A stretch of DNA of 64,000 bases from Ignavibacteria bacterium. Its GTDB lineage: Bacteria > Bacteroidota > Ignavibacteria > Ch128b. The stretch spans positions 25,932 to 89,931 of the forward strand of contig JAOAHM010000019.1 of assembly GCA_026415235.1 (NCBI GenBank), read 5' to 3'. Below, in pieces: positions 1-10,542 of the stretch. The position numbers were made by a program, and so were the translations under genes. Under the pieces are notes generated by a model, which saw nothing but the letters and a program-made list of their open reading frames with translations, did not search any database and was not told the origin of the DNA. The number at the start of each line of letters is the position of its first letter. The stretch's first letter is position 1.

Positions 1-1
1 T

Positions 2-304
2 TTAGCTGATCAACGTGCAAGTTTAAATTCTTTGGAAATGGAATTTTTTAGTAAGAAGACACATGTCTATGAAGGACCAGCGGTTTTGTCAATCAAAACT
101 GGTGCGCCAGTTATCTTTGCTATTCCAATTCGCCAACCAAATAATATTTATTTAATTGAGCTAATTGAAATTCCAATACCTGAAAATGGTACTGAAAACG
201 AAAAAATTTATAAGATGACTAAAAATTATATCACGATTCTGGAAAATTACATTAGAGCTTATCCTGAACAATGGTTTTGGTTTCACAATAGATGGAAACA
301 TTAG
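2..304 (+). CDS. Lipid A biosynthesis (lauroyl) acyltransferase, C-terminal part (truncated by window start)
   Basis: Open frame from base 2 (LADQRASLNSLEMEFFSKK...). Ends in ...YPEQWFWFHNRWKH, the typical C-terminus of LpxL/HtrB acyltransferases. Confidence 0.85.
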   Translation, partial: LADQRASLNSLEMEFFSKKTHVYEGPAVLSIKTGAPVIFAIPIRQPNNIYLIELIEIPIPENGTENEKIYKMTKNYITILENYIRAYPEQWFWFHNRWKH

Positions 305-1326
305 GGAGTAATTCCATAAAAAGAATTCTTGTAATTCAAACGGCTTTTCTTGGTGATGTACTTTTATCATTACCAATTGCACATCATCTAAAAAAAAATA
401 ATCCTGCTTATGAGGTTAGTTATTTAATTAAAAAAGAGTTATCACAAATTTCTGAAATCTTTCATCAAATTGATGAATACATTCTGATAGATAAATCAAA
501 ATATTTTTCTTCGATTAAAGATGTTTTGAAAAAAATACAGAATAAGTTTGATGTAATTATTGCTCCACATAGATCAAGTCGAACAGCATTAATTTCATTT
601 TTTAGTAAGGCACCTGTTAGAATTTCTTTTGACAAATCGTCATTAAATTTTTTGTATACACACTTAATTAATTATAGAAAAGATTATCATGAGGTTCAGA
701 GGAATTTAAGTCTTATCCAACCAATTGTTAAAGAGATTAATTGGAAAGAAAAAATATCTCTAAAACTTGATAATTATATTATGAATGATACTTTTATGAG
801 TTGGAGATATGACAATAAAAAGATAATTGTAATTGCTCCAGGAACTAATTGGGAAACGAAAAGATATCCTGAATATTATTTTGGAATTCTTACAAAAAAA
901 TTTATTGAGCAGGGATTTAAAGTTGTTCTGATTGGAGCAAATCAAGATTTTGAAATTGGATTGAGGATTGAAAAACAAGTAAAGGATGAAGTTAATCTGC
1001 TTAATCTAATTGGTAAACTAACACTAAAAGAAAGCATTAGCTTAATTAATCTTTCTGATTTATTGATTTGCAATGATAGCGCACCAACTCACATGGCAGT
1101 ATTTACAGATACACCAATATTAACAATTTATGGTTCAACGGTTCCTGGTTTCGGATTTTATCCCTTTAGAGATTTTGATAGAATTGTTCAAATAGAAAAT
1201 TTATCGTGCAAACCTTGTGGGATTCATGGTCATAAAAAATGTCCTGAAAAACACTTTAAATGTATGATTGATTTAAAACCTGAAATAGTTTTCAAAGAAG
1301 CAGTCTCTATCTTAGAAAAAAAATAA
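292..1326 (+). CDS. Glycosyltransferase family 9 (ADP-heptose:LPS heptosyltransferase-like)
   Basis: ORF 344 aa; RILVIQTAFLGDVLLSLPIAHHLK N-terminus, IVIAPGTNWETKRYP and CNDSAPTHMA motifs of GT9. Confidence 0.9.
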   Translation: METLGSNSIKRILVIQTAFLGDVLLSLPIAHHLKKNNPAYEVSYLIKKELSQISEIFHQIDEYILIDKSKYFSSIKDVLKKIQNKFDVIIAPHRSSRTALISFFSKAPVRISFDKSSLNFLYTHLINYRKDYHEVQRNLSLIQPIVKEINWKEKISLKLDNYIMNDTFMSWRYDNKKIIVIAPGTNWETKRYPEYYFGILTKKFIEQGFKVVLIGANQDFEIGLRIEKQVKDEVNLLNLIGKLTLKESISLINLSDLLICNDSAPTHMAVFTDTPILTIYGSTVPGFGFYPFRDFDRIVQIENLSCKPCGIHGHKKCPEKHFKCMIDLKPEIVFKEAVSILEKK

Positions 1327-1350
1327 AACATTATTCTTAATTTTGTATCG

Positions 1351-2238
1351 ATGAAGCTAAATAAGTTTAAGAAAATATTCATCTTCAATTATGATTTAAT
1401 TTTAGTTCCCAGAAATACATCCTCCAATAATAAAACATATCGCTTTACATCTTTCAAAGCATTACTTCTTATTTTGATTGTGTTAATTGTTTCAAATTTA
1501 ATTTTGATTGCTCTAATTTCATACACACCTCTTGGTAGAATTTTACCTGAAACACCATTTTCGTCAAACGAAAATTATTCCCAAGTAATTGAGCTTAAAC
1601 AGAAAGTTTTAGAACTTTCAAGAGAAGTAGAAAGAGTGCAGAAGATAAACGAAAGATTGAATCTTATCATTGAAGGAAAACCAATACCAATTGATCCAAG
1701 AGACTTAGATACAAATTATCAAAAAGAAAAAATGCGAAGAGATAGTTTACGAATCCTTCAGAGAAATAATTTTTCAAATAATATTTACCAAATTTTCAAA
1801 TACTTATTAACAACTTTTATTTCAGAAAATTATCAAGGTGATGATACACAAAATCAAAAAGAATTTATCTTCTTCATCAAACCAACTGAGGGATTGATTA
1901 CAAGAGGATTTAATAAAGACATTTCACATTTTGGAATAGATTTTGGTGTTCCTGTTGGTTCTGTAGTCCGTGCTTCTGCATCAGGAATAATTGTCTTCGC
2001 AGATTATACAATTAATGATGGTTATAAAATAATCATTTCGCATTCGAGAGGTTATTTTACAATTTATAAGCATTTAAGTCAGATTTTGAAAAAAGAGAAA
2101 GATTATGTAAAGCAAGGCGACATTATAGCTCTCTCGGGGAATACTGGCAAACTAACAACTGGTCCTCATTTACATTTTGAAATTTGGAAATACCAAACAC
2201 CAATTGACCCACAAAAAATTTTGGTGGACTTGAAATGA
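1351..2238 (+). CDS. M23 family metallopeptidase, membrane-anchored
   Basis: N-terminal TM helix, coiled region, then HFGIDFGVPVGSVVRASASG...GPHLHFEIW (LytM/M23 HxxxD and HxH). Confidence 0.92.
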   Translation: MKLNKFKKIFIFNYDLILVPRNTSSNNKTYRFTSFKALLLILIVLIVSNLILIALISYTPLGRILPETPFSSNENYSQVIELKQKVLELSREVERVQKINERLNLIIEGKPIPIDPRDLDTNYQKEKMRRDSLRILQRNNFSNNIYQIFKYLLTTFISENYQGDDTQNQKEFIFFIKPTEGLITRGFNKDISHFGIDFGVPVGSVVRASASGIIVFADYTINDGYKIIISHSRGYFTIYKHLSQILKKEKDYVKQGDIIALSGNTGKLTTGPHLHFEIWKYQTPIDPQKILVDLK

Positions 2239-2591
2239 AAAACAAATTAAAAACGATTGACGAGTTATCACTAATTGCAAAGCATTTAGATATTAAAGGT
2301 AACTTAATTGGAGCAGGAGATTTAAAGATAGATGGTAAAATTGAAGGAGATGTAACTCTTGATGGAAATTTGTTTCTATCGGACTCAGCTTCTATCAAAG
2401 GTAATATTAATGCGAATAATTTTGAATGCAATGGGATTGTAGAAGGAAACATATTTGTAAAAGAGAAATTAACAATAGGTTCGAAATCAAAAATAGTTGG
2501 TGATATAAAAACAAAAATTTTGATAATTGAAGAAGGTGCAGAGGTGAACGGCAAATGTATTGCTCTTAAAAATTATGAAGAGGAAAATTAA
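2235..2591 (+). CDS. Bactofilin family cytoskeletal protein
   Basis: 118 aa; DLKIDGKIEGDVTLDGNLFLSDSASIKGNINANNFECNGIVEGNI repeats typical of bactofilins; overlaps M23 stop codon. Confidence 0.92.
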   Translation: MKNKLKTIDELSLIAKHLDIKGNLIGAGDLKIDGKIEGDVTLDGNLFLSDSASIKGNINANNFECNGIVEGNIFVKEKLTIGSKSKIVGDIKTKILIIEEGAEVNGKCIALKNYEEEN

Positions 2592-2593
2592 CA

Positions 2594-2851
2594 TTGTCTT
2601 CTAAGATTATTGATAATCAACGAAAGGTTATTGAAGGTTATAAAAAAATCGGACCATATCTCGGATTAGGAACTCAACTCGCAGCAACGGTCATAGTAAT
2701 GTTTTATCTGGGTTATTGGCTTGACGAAAAATTTCAAACAAAACCAATTTTGGTTATAGTATTCTCAATGTTAGGTGCATTTGCTGCTATTTACAACTTT
2801 ATTAGATCAGTATTAAAAATTTCAAATCAAGAGACAAAGAATAAAAAATGA
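2594..2851 (+). CDS. AtpZ/AtpI-like F0F1 ATP synthase accessory protein
   Basis: 85 aa, two TM helices, GLGTQLAATVIVMFYLGYWLDEKF; TTG start; directly upstream of ATP synthase genes. Confidence 0.8.
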   Translation: MSSKIIDNQRKVIEGYKKIGPYLGLGTQLAATVIVMFYLGYWLDEKFQTKPILVIVFSMLGAFAAIYNFIRSVLKISNQETKNKK

Positions 2852-3210
2852 GAACAGTCATAAAAGAATTTTTCATTTTTAATTTTTCACCATTACTTGT
2901 TGGTTATATTGTTGTAGCAGATCGAGTAATTTTGAAGAGCATTTTTTTTGGATGGGTGGTTGTGCTTATTAATTTTATTATTGGTCTTATTGCTTTTAAT
3001 CTTTCGAAAAATCAAGACAATAAAAATTTCTTGAAAATTTATTTTGGTGGGATGATACTAAGATTAATTATTTTACTCATAATAATTTTTGGTACCTTAA
3101 AATTCATTGGAATAAATCCCATAAGTTTTTTATTTTCGCTATTCATTTTCTATATAATAAATCAGATCATCGAGCTAAGACATATAACTAAATCATTGAC
3201 TAAGAGATGA
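2848..3210 (+). CDS. Small membrane protein, ATP synthase subunit I-like
   Basis: 120 aa with about four TM helices, between atpZ-like ORF and atpB, overlapping both. Confidence 0.6.
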   Translation: MRTVIKEFFIFNFSPLLVGYIVVADRVILKSIFFGWVVVLINFIIGLIAFNLSKNQDNKNFLKIYFGGMILRLIILLIIIFGTLKFIGINPISFLFSLFIFYIINQIIELRHITKSLTKR

Positions 3211-4055
3211 TAGATTCAACAAAAATAGTTGCTGATACTTTACATAATACAGAAAGCTCAAGTGGAAGTTGGATAATTGAGCATATTGTAGATAGTAATG
3301 TTTTAGATTTTGAACCATTTGGTGTAATTCACTTGCCAACTTTTCAGTTGAATTTATTTGGAATCACATTACATGTTGAAATAACAAAACATGTAGTTTT
3401 TCTCTGGCTTGCTGCATTTATTGTCGGTTCACTTTTGATATATACTGCTCGAAGTTATAAAAAAAGTTTTATTCCTCGTGGTGTTGCAAATCTTGTTGAA
3501 ATGATTATTCAATTTATTAAAGATGAGATTGTAACTCCTACTATTGGAGAAAAATATGTCCCGTCGTTCCTTCCATTTCTTGGAACGGTTTTCTTTTTCA
3601 TTCTAACTTGTAATTTACTTGGATTACTTCCATACGGAGCAACGGCAACATCGAATATTTCTGTTACCGCTTCTCTTGCTCTTCTTAGCTTTATTATGAT
3701 TCAATTTGCTGGAATGAAGAAGAATGGTGTGATTGGATATTTCAAAGGATTGATACCACATGGAGTACCAGTTTTTCTATTGCCAATTATGTTTGTTGTT
3801 GAAGTCTTGGGATTGTTTACAAAACCATTCGCTTTGATGATTCGTCTTTTTGCAAACATGACAGCAGGACATGTCGTAATTCTTGCATTGATTGGTTTGA
3901 TTTTTATTCTCAAAACACCTTTTATTTCACCCGTTTCAATTTTATTTGCGTTATTTATTTACTTGCTTGAATTGTTGGTTGCATTAATTCAAGCTTATAT
4001 TTTCACAATGTTATCATCATTATTCATTGGAATGGCAATTCATCAAGAACATTAA
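3207..4055 (+). CDS. atpB: F0F1 ATP synthase subunit a
   Basis: 282 aa; FALMIRLFANMTAGHVV and LLELLVALIQAYIFTMLSSLFI motifs. Confidence 0.97.
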   Translation: MIDSTKIVADTLHNTESSSGSWIIEHIVDSNVLDFEPFGVIHLPTFQLNLFGITLHVEITKHVVFLWLAAFIVGSLLIYTARSYKKSFIPRGVANLVEMIIQFIKDEIVTPTIGEKYVPSFLPFLGTVFFFILTCNLLGLLPYGATATSNISVTASLALLSFIMIQFAGMKKNGVIGYFKGLIPHGVPVFLLPIMFVVEVLGLFTKPFALMIRLFANMTAGHVVILALIGLIFILKTPFISPVSILFALFIYLLELLVALIQAYIFTMLSSLFIGMAIHQEH

Positions 4056-4077
4056 AACAAAAAACGGAGGATAAAAT

Positions 4078-4305
4078 ATGGATCCATTATTATTTGCATA
4101 TTTAGCAGCAGGTTTTGGTGCTGCATTAACAGTTATTGGTGCTGGTTTTGGTATTGGTAAACTTGCAAGTGCAGCAATGGAAGCCAGCAGCCGTCAACCA
4201 GAAGCACTTGGAGATATCAGAACTTCAATGATTATTGCTGCTGCATTGATTGAAGGTGTTTCTCTATTTGCTTTGGTTATTTGTATTCTTTTAGCCCTTA
4301 AATAA
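4078..4305 (+). CDS. atpE: F0F1 ATP synthase subunit c
   Basis: 75 aa two-helix hairpin, [22 protein letters not shown] loop, carboxylate in [14 protein letters not shown]. Confidence 0.97.
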   Translation: MDPLLFAYLAAGFGAALTVIGAGFGIGKLASAAMEASSRQPEALGDIRTSMIIAAALIEGVSLFALVICILLALK

Positions 4306-4319
4306 GAAGGAAATTAAAA

Positions 4320-4868
4320 ATGTCTTTTAATTTTGGGTTGATTAATTTTCTCCTGCTCTATGGCGGTGGAGCAAAAGGTGGTTTACTTGATGTTAATCCT
4401 GGTTTAATCTTTTGGACCATCGTCACTTTTATAATCTTATTAATTATTCTTAAGAAAACTGCTTGGCAACCAATTCTAACAGCATTGAAAGAAAGAGAAG
4501 AAAGTATTCGCTCGGCTCTTGAGAAAGCTGAACGAGCACGCAAAGAAGCAGATGAGATATTCGAAAAGAATCAAAAAAGTTTAGCTGAAGCCGAAGAGCA
4601 GGTTAGAAAAATTATCAACGAAGGAAAAGAATACGCAAATAAGCTTAGAAATGAAATAATATCTCGAGCTAATGAAGAAGCTCAAAAAATGATAGATAAC
4701 GCTAAACAAGAAATCGAGACTAAAAAACAGGAAGCGTTACTTGAATTGAAAGAGATTGTTGCAGATTTATCCATTCAAGCTGCTGAGAAGATATTGGAAG
4801 AGTCATTAGACAGAGAAAAGCATAAAAAATTAATTGAGAAGTTAATTCAAAATTTACCGAAAGGTTAA
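4320..4868 (+). CDS. atpF: F0F1 ATP synthase subunit b
   Basis: 182 aa; one TM then long charged coiled coil; position in operon. Confidence 0.95.
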   Translation: MSFNFGLINFLLLYGGGAKGGLLDVNPGLIFWTIVTFIILLIILKKTAWQPILTALKEREESIRSALEKAERARKEADEIFEKNQKSLAEAEEQVRKIINEGKEYANKLRNEIISRANEEAQKMIDNAKQEIETKKQEALLELKEIVADLSIQAAEKILEESLDREKHKKLIEKLIQNLPKG

Positions 4869-4869
4869 T

Positions 4870-5424
4870 ATGCTTTACACTAAAGTAACAAATCGATACG
4901 CCAAAGCAATTTTGGATTTATCTATTAATGAGAACAGGTTGGATGAGGTAAATAAAGATTTGGAGTTCGTTCTTAACACAATCTCTTCAATTCGAGAATT
5001 ATCTCTTTTGCTTAAAAGTCCAATTGTGAAGAGGGATAAGAAGAGAAAAATTATTCATAATGTTTTCGAAGGGAAAGTTTCAGATTTGACTTTGAGATTT
5101 TGTGAATTGGTAATTACACGACAAAGAGCTGATTTGCTTCCTGAAATCATTAAAAGATTTTTTGAGCTTCGAGATGAATATTTTAACATAAAAACTGTTT
5201 CAGTTCAATCTGCAGTTGAACTCGAAGAAACGCACATTAATCAACTGATAAATATTCTTGAAAAACAATTGAATAAAAAAGTACGACTTTCATTTAAGGT
5301 CGAACCCAAATTAATTGGTGGATTTATTGTTCAAATTGATGATACTGTAATTGATGCATCAATCAAACATCAACTTGAACTTTTAAGGAAAAAATTTTTA
5401 TACGGAACTGAAAAATTGAATTAG
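4870..5424 (+). CDS. atpH: F0F1 ATP synthase subunit delta
   Basis: 184 aa; RYAKAILDLSINENRLDEV and C-terminal GGFIVQIDDTVIDASIKHQLELL. Confidence 0.95.
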   Translation: MLYTKVTNRYAKAILDLSINENRLDEVNKDLEFVLNTISSIRELSLLLKSPIVKRDKKRKIIHNVFEGKVSDLTLRFCELVITRQRADLLPEIIKRFFELRDEYFNIKTVSVQSAVELEETHINQLINILEKQLNKKVRLSFKVEPKLIGGFIVQIDDTVIDASIKHQLELLRKKFLYGTEKLN

Positions 5425-5445
5425 AAACAAAAGAGGTAAAACGCA

Positions 5446-6996
5446 ATGGCAGATGTAAGACCTGATGAAGTTTCTGCAATTCTTCGCAAAGAGCTTGCTG
5501 GATTTGAATCTGAAGTTGATACTTATGATGTAGGTACAGTTTTAGAAGTTGGAGATGGTATTGCTCGAATTTATGGGCTTACTAAGGTTATGGCAAGCGA
5601 ATTAGTTGAGTTTCCTAATGGTGTTTTTGGAATGGTATTGAACTTAGAAGAGGATAATGTTGGTGCAATTCTCTTCGGTGACGATACACAGATTAAAGAA
5701 GGTGATATCGTAAAACGAACAAAGAGAGTTGCCTCAATTCCAGTTGGTGAAGAATTATTGGGAAGAGTTGTAAATCCATTGTGTCAACCATTAGATGGAA
5801 AAGGACCAATAACGACAAATCAATATCTTCCTATTGAACGAAAAGCTTTAGGTGTGATTTATAGACAACCAGTTAAGGAACCACTTCAAACTGGTTTGAA
5901 AGCAATTGATGGAATGATTCCAATTGGAAGAGGCCAGAGAGAATTAATTATTGGTGACCGTCAAACTGGAAAAACTGCCATTGCTATTGATACAATAATT
6001 AACCAGAAATGGACTCATACTGAAGAAGCAAAGAAATATGGTGTTAAACCAGTTTATTGTATATATGTAGCAATTGGTCAAAAAGGTTCTTCAGTTGCAC
6101 AAGTTGTTGCAAAGCTCGAAGAAGAAGGTGCAATGGATTATACAACAGTAATTCTTGCAAGTGCAAGTGATCCGGCACCAATGCAATTTATCGCTCCATA
6201 TTCAGGTGCAACGCTTGGTGAATTTTTCAGAGATAATGGTAAACACGCTCTTGTTATTTATGACGATTTATCAAAACATGCTCAAGCATATCGTCAAGTT
6301 TCATTGTTATTGAGAAGACCACCAGGAAGAGAAGCTTATCCTGGAGATATTTTCTACCTTCACAGCCGCTTACTCGAAAGAGCATCAAAACTTAGCGATG
6401 AACTTGGTGGTGGAAGTTTAACAGCCCTTCCAATTATTGAAACTCAAGCAGGTGATGTTTCAGCTTACATTCCAACAAATGTAATTTCGATTACTGATGG
6501 ACAAATTTATCTTGAACCAAATCTATTTAATGCTGGTGTTCGACCTGCAATTAATGTTGGAATTTCAGTTTCAAGAGTTGGTGGTAATGCCCAAATTAAA
6601 GCAATGAAAAAAGTTGCTGGAAGATTGAGATTGGATTTGGCACAATACCGTGAACTTGAAGCGTTCGCAAAATTTGGTTCTGACCTTGACCAAGCAACAC
6701 AAAAACAATTGCGACGAGGACAAAGACTTGTTGAGCTTCTAAAACAAGACCAATACAAACCAATGCCAGTTGAAAAACAGGTTGTATCTATCTTCTACGG
6801 TACTTCAGGATATCTTGATCAAATACCAGTTCAAGATGTTAGAAGATTCGAACAAGAAATTCTTGAGTATATCGAATTAAAACATAAAGATATCTTATTG
6901 GAAATATTAGAGACTAAAGACCTGTCAGATAAATTAATCGAAAGATTAAAACAAATTGGTGATGAATTTCTTAAAACATTTAAGAAAAGTAGCTAA
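5446..6996 (+). CDS. atpA: F0F1 ATP synthase subunit alpha
   Basis: 516 aa; [14 protein letters not shown]-loop, [17 protein letters not shown]. Confidence 0.99.
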   Translation: MADVRPDEVSAILRKELAGFESEVDTYDVGTVLEVGDGIARIYGLTKVMASELVEFPNGVFGMVLNLEEDNVGAILFGDDTQIKEGDIVKRTKRVASIPVGEELLGRVVNPLCQPLDGKGPITTNQYLPIERKALGVIYRQPVKEPLQTGLKAIDGMIPIGRGQRELIIGDRQTGKTAIAIDTIINQKWTHTEEAKKYGVKPVYCIYVAIGQKGSSVAQVVAKLEEEGAMDYTTVILASASDPAPMQFIAPYSGATLGEFFRDNGKHALVIYDDLSKHAQAYRQVSLLLRRPPGREAYPGDIFYLHSRLLERASKLSDELGGGSLTALPIIETQAGDVSAYIPTNVISITDGQIYLEPNLFNAGVRPAINVGISVSRVGGNAQIKAMKKVAGRLRLDLAQYRELEAFAKFGSDLDQATQKQLRRGQRLVELLKQDQYKPMPVEKQVVSIFYGTSGYLDQIPVQDVRRFEQEILEYIELKHKDILLEILETKDLSDKLIERLKQIGDEFLKTFKKSS

Positions 6997-7892
6997 TGGC
7001 AACACTAAGAGAAATTAGACGAAGAATAGTCGGAATAAAAAGCACGCAGCAAATTACAAAAGCAATGAAAATGGTTGCTGCTGCAAGATTAAGAAGAGCG
7101 CAAGATGCAATCTTTAAATTTCGTCCTTATGCTAATACAATCACTCATCTTTTGGACAATTTGATTTCTAATATTTCTGAATTGAATAATCCTCTTATAC
7201 AAGTTAGAGAAGTCAATAAAATTACTTTGGTTGTTGTTACATCTGATAGAGGATTGTGTGGTTCTTTTAATTCAAACCTCTTACGATTTACCGAAGAATA
7301 TATCAAAACTGAATTAAAGAATTACTATCAAAGTAACAATCTTGAAATAGTTTGTATTGGTAAGAAAGGGCACGATTATTTAAGTCGAAGGAAATATCCC
7401 GTAATTGAAAGTTACTTGAATGTTTTTTCGAATTTGAATTATGAAAAATCAAGTGAAATTATTTCTAAGTTAACTAATAACTACCTTGATAAGAAAACAG
7501 ATAAAGTTATTTTCATTTATAATGAGTTTCGATCAGTAATAAGTCAAGTAGTTAAAACAGTTCAAATTCTTCCAATTCAAGTTGAAAAGAAAGAAGAAAC
7601 AAAAATTTCTGGTCTCAAACCAATAATTGAATTCATATACGAACCTGAAAAAGAGAGAATTTTAAGTACTCTATTACCAAAATATTTAGATGTTCAGATG
7701 TGGCGAATATTACTTGAATCAAATGCATCAGAACAAGGTGCGAGAATGACTGCAATGGATAACGCCACGGAAAATGCAAAAGAATTACTTAAAGTTCTTA
7801 GCCTTTCTTACAACAAAGCGCGTCAGGCAGCAATTACGAAAGAATTACTCGAAATTGTTGCTGGTGCCGACGCAATGAAAGAACAGGGGTAA
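6996..7892 (+). CDS. atpG: F0F1 ATP synthase subunit gamma
   Basis: 298 aa; LREIRRRIVGIKSTQQITKAMKMVAAARLRRAQ and SDRGLCGSFNSN. Confidence 0.98.
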   Translation: MATLREIRRRIVGIKSTQQITKAMKMVAAARLRRAQDAIFKFRPYANTITHLLDNLISNISELNNPLIQVREVNKITLVVVTSDRGLCGSFNSNLLRFTEEYIKTELKNYYQSNNLEIVCIGKKGHDYLSRRKYPVIESYLNVFSNLNYEKSSEIISKLTNNYLDKKTDKVIFIYNEFRSVISQVVKTVQILPIQVEKKEETKISGLKPIIEFIYEPEKERILSTLLPKYLDVQMWRILLESNASEQGARMTAMDNATENAKELLKVLSLSYNKARQAAITKELLEIVAGADAMKEQG

Positions 7893-7954
7893 TGCCCAAA
7901 TTATTATTTTTTAAATCTATTCCGTAATTTTGTAAGCTTTAATCAATAATAATT

Positions 7955-9280
7955 ATGTTCGAAGAATTAACTCTAAAATTAGAAACGGCTTTCAAGAAAA
8001 TCCGTGGTCAAGGCAAACTAACGGAGAAGAACATTTCAGATGCATTACGAGAAGTACGCCGAATTTTGATAGATGCTGATGTTAATTACAAAGTCGCAAA
8101 AGATTTCATTGAAAAAGTCGAGAAAAAATCCCTTGGCAAAGAAGTAATTGCATCAATTACTCCTGGGCAATTAATTATCAAAATTATTAATGATGAATTA
8201 ATTGAACTTTTAGGTGGAGTTACCTCACCTCTTGTTTTAGCAAATGTTCCGCCATCAATTTATTTATTAGCAGGATTGCAAGGTTCAGGTAAAACAACCT
8301 TTGCAGCAAAATTAGCAAACTATCTTAAGAAAGCAGGACAAAAACCTCTTCTTGTTGCCTGTGATATTTATAGACCTGCAGCGGTTGAACAATTAAAACA
8401 GCTTGGAAAACAAATTGATATAGATGTTTTTCATATTGATAGTAATCCTGTAGATATTGCTTTACAGTCACTTAAATATGCAAAAGAAAATAATTACAAT
8501 GCTATTGTAATTGATACTGCAGGACGACTTCACATTGATGAACAGATGATGGAAGAAATTGCGAAGATAAAAGAAACGGTCAAACCCACTGAAACTTATT
8601 TTATTGTTGACTCAATGACTGGTCAAGATGCTGTTAATACTGCAAAAGCTTTTCATGATAGAATAAGTTATGACGGAATTGTTTTAACAAAACTTGACGG
8701 TGATACAAGAGGTGGATGTGCTCTTTCAATTAGAGCTGTGGTCAATAAACCAATAAAATTTGTTAGTGTTGGCGAAAAATTAGACTCCATTGAAGTATTT
8801 CATCCCGATCGAATGGCTTCGAGAATATTAGGAAAGGGTGATATTGTTACTCTTGTTGAAAAAGCTCAGAGTGCTTTTGAAGAAAAAGAAGCAGAAAAAT
8901 TAGAAGAAAAACTAAGAGCTAATAAATTTGATTTTGAAGATTTTCTTTCTCAACTAAAAATAATTAAACGTCTCGGTTCTGTTTCACAACTGCTTTCTAT
9001 GATACCTGGACTATCGAGTATTCAAAAAAATGTTCAAGTTGATGAAAAAGTTTTTATTAAGGTAGAAGCAATCATCAACTCAATGACTAAGGAAGAAAGA
9101 AGAAATCCAAAGATACTTAACGCAAGTCGAAAAAGAAGAATTGCTCGAGGAAGTGGAACAAGTATTCAGGAAGTGAACAAGTTGGTAAAACAATTTGAAG
9201 AAATGCAAAAGATGATAAAAAAGCTTAACAGTATGGATTTTAATAAAGCATTTCGTAATTTTAATTTGAAACTAAACTAA
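7955..9280 (+). CDS. ffh: Signal recognition particle protein
   Basis: 441 aa; GLQGSGKTTFAAKLA, DTAGRLHIDE, TKLDGDTRGG and an M domain. Confidence 0.98.
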   Translation: MFEELTLKLETAFKKIRGQGKLTEKNISDALREVRRILIDADVNYKVAKDFIEKVEKKSLGKEVIASITPGQLIIKIINDELIELLGGVTSPLVLANVPPSIYLLAGLQGSGKTTFAAKLANYLKKAGQKPLLVACDIYRPAAVEQLKQLGKQIDIDVFHIDSNPVDIALQSLKYAKENNYNAIVIDTAGRLHIDEQMMEEIAKIKETVKPTETYFIVDSMTGQDAVNTAKAFHDRISYDGIVLTKLDGDTRGGCALSIRAVVNKPIKFVSVGEKLDSIEVFHPDRMASRILGKGDIVTLVEKAQSAFEEKEAEKLEEKLRANKFDFEDFLSQLKIIKRLGSVSQLLSMIPGLSSIQKNVQVDEKVFIKVEAIINSMTKEERRNPKILNASRKRRIARGSGTSIQEVNKLVKQFEEMQKMIKKLNSMDFNKAFRNFNLKLN

Positions 9281-9301
9281 GAATCATATGGAGGAATAAC
9301 T

Positions 9302-9709
9302 TTGGCAGTAAAGTTAAGATTGCAAAGATTAGGTAAAAAGAAACAACCTTTTTATAGAATTGTCGCAGCAGATTCACGTTCACCTCGTGATGGTAGATTT
9401 ATTGAAGTTGTAGGAACATACAATCCTCGACAAAATCCCCCAGAAGTAGTTATTAAAGAAGATAAAGCAATAAAATGGCTCAAGAATGGAGCTCAACCAA
9501 CTGATACAGTACGAAGTCTCTTAAGAAGAGAAGGTATCTTATTAAAATATCATTTGATGAGAAAGAAGGTTGAGCCAGAAAAAATTGAAGCAGCATTACA
9601 GGAATTCAAAGAAAAACAAAAGGAAAAGCTTCAAAAATTAATAGAGAAGCCAAAACAGAAGAAAAAGAAAGGTGCCTCAGAAGGAAAAGGTGCAGCTTCT
9701 GAAGGTTGA
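9302..9709 (+). CDS. rpsP: 30S ribosomal protein S16 with basic C-terminal extension
   Basis: [43 protein letters not shown] start; [11 protein letters not shown] tail. Confidence 0.97.
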   Translation: MAVKLRLQRLGKKKQPFYRIVAADSRSPRDGRFIEVVGTYNPRQNPPEVVIKEDKAIKWLKNGAQPTDTVRSLLRREGILLKYHLMRKKVEPEKIEAALQEFKEKQKEKLQKLIEKPKQKKKKGASEGKGAASEG

Positions 9710-9778
9710 TGGCGGAAGCTAAATTTAGAGCCTCTGCCTGTTAAATACTCTTGCACCCCAATATGGAGGGACATACTG

Positions 9779-10015
9779 ATGAAAGAATTCGTCGAAATGA
9801 TGGCGAAACACCTCGTTGATAAGCCAGATGGGGTACAGGTCGAGGAGAAAGAAGTAACTGAAAATAAGATTGTTCTTACCCTTAAAGTCGCAAAAGAAGA
9901 TATTGGAAAAGTTATCGGGAAGCAGGGTAAGACGGCTCAGGCAATGAGGGTGCTTTTAACTGCAGTTGCTGCTAAAGACGGCAAAAGAGCAATTCTTGAA
10001 ATTGCTGATAAATAA
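9779..10015 (+). CDS. KH-domain RNA-binding protein (KhpA/YlqC family)
   Basis: 78 aa; GKVIGKQGKTAQAMRVLL KH loop; between rpsP and rimM. Confidence 0.92.
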   Translation: MKEFVEMMAKHLVDKPDGVQVEEKEVTENKIVLTLKVAKEDIGKVIGKQGKTAQAMRVLLTAVAAKDGKRAILEIADK

Positions 10016-10026
10016 TTTTTTATTTA

Positions 10027-10542
10027 ATGATTTTAATCGGTAAGATTGTTGGTCCTCATGGCATTAAGGGGACATTAAAGGTAAAACCTTTTACAGATTT
10101 TCTGGAAAGGTTTGAAAAAAATAATATTGTAAAAATTAGATTTGAAAATTCGCTCTTTGAATTTTTGATTGAAGAATCTTTTTTGCATAAAAATTTTATT
10201 TGCTTGAAATTGAAGGGAATAGAAGACATTAATCAAGCATTGAAATTTAGAAATTGTGATATTGTCATAAGTGAAGATGAATTAAAACAACTTGATGATA
10301 ATGAATTCTATATTCATGATTTGATTGGACTGAAAGTATTGGGTGAAAGTAACGAAGAAATAGGTGTAATTACTGATGTAATTTCACTTGCCTCGAATGA
10401 TATATATGAAATTGAATTGTCGAATAAGAAAAAAGTTTTCTATCCAGCGGTTAAAGAGTATATCGAAGAAATAAATATCGAGAAGGGAATAATCAAGATT
10501 AAAAACTACGAAGATTTTTTTGAAAGCAATGATGCGATTTGA
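10027..10542 (+). CDS. rimM: Ribosome maturation factor RimM
   Basis: ILIGKIVGPHGIKGTLKVKPFTD; operon context rpsP-rimM-trmD-rplS. Confidence 0.95.
   Translation: MILIGKIVGPHGIKGTLKVKPFTDFLERFEKNNIVKIRFENSLFEFLIEESFLHKNFICLKLKGIEDINQALKFRNCDIVISEDELKQLDDNEFYIHDLIGLKVLGESNEEIGVITDVISLASNDIYEIELSNKKKVFYPAVKEYIEEINIEKGIIKIKNYEDFFESNDAI

Noticed and set aside
2123-2554. 143-aa minus-strand ORF antisense to bactofilin
   Set aside because: Fully overlaps a well-supported bactofilin gene; composition is a shadow translation of its repeats.
6507-6758. 83-aa minus-strand ORF inside atpA
   Set aside because: Shadow ORF of a highly conserved gene.
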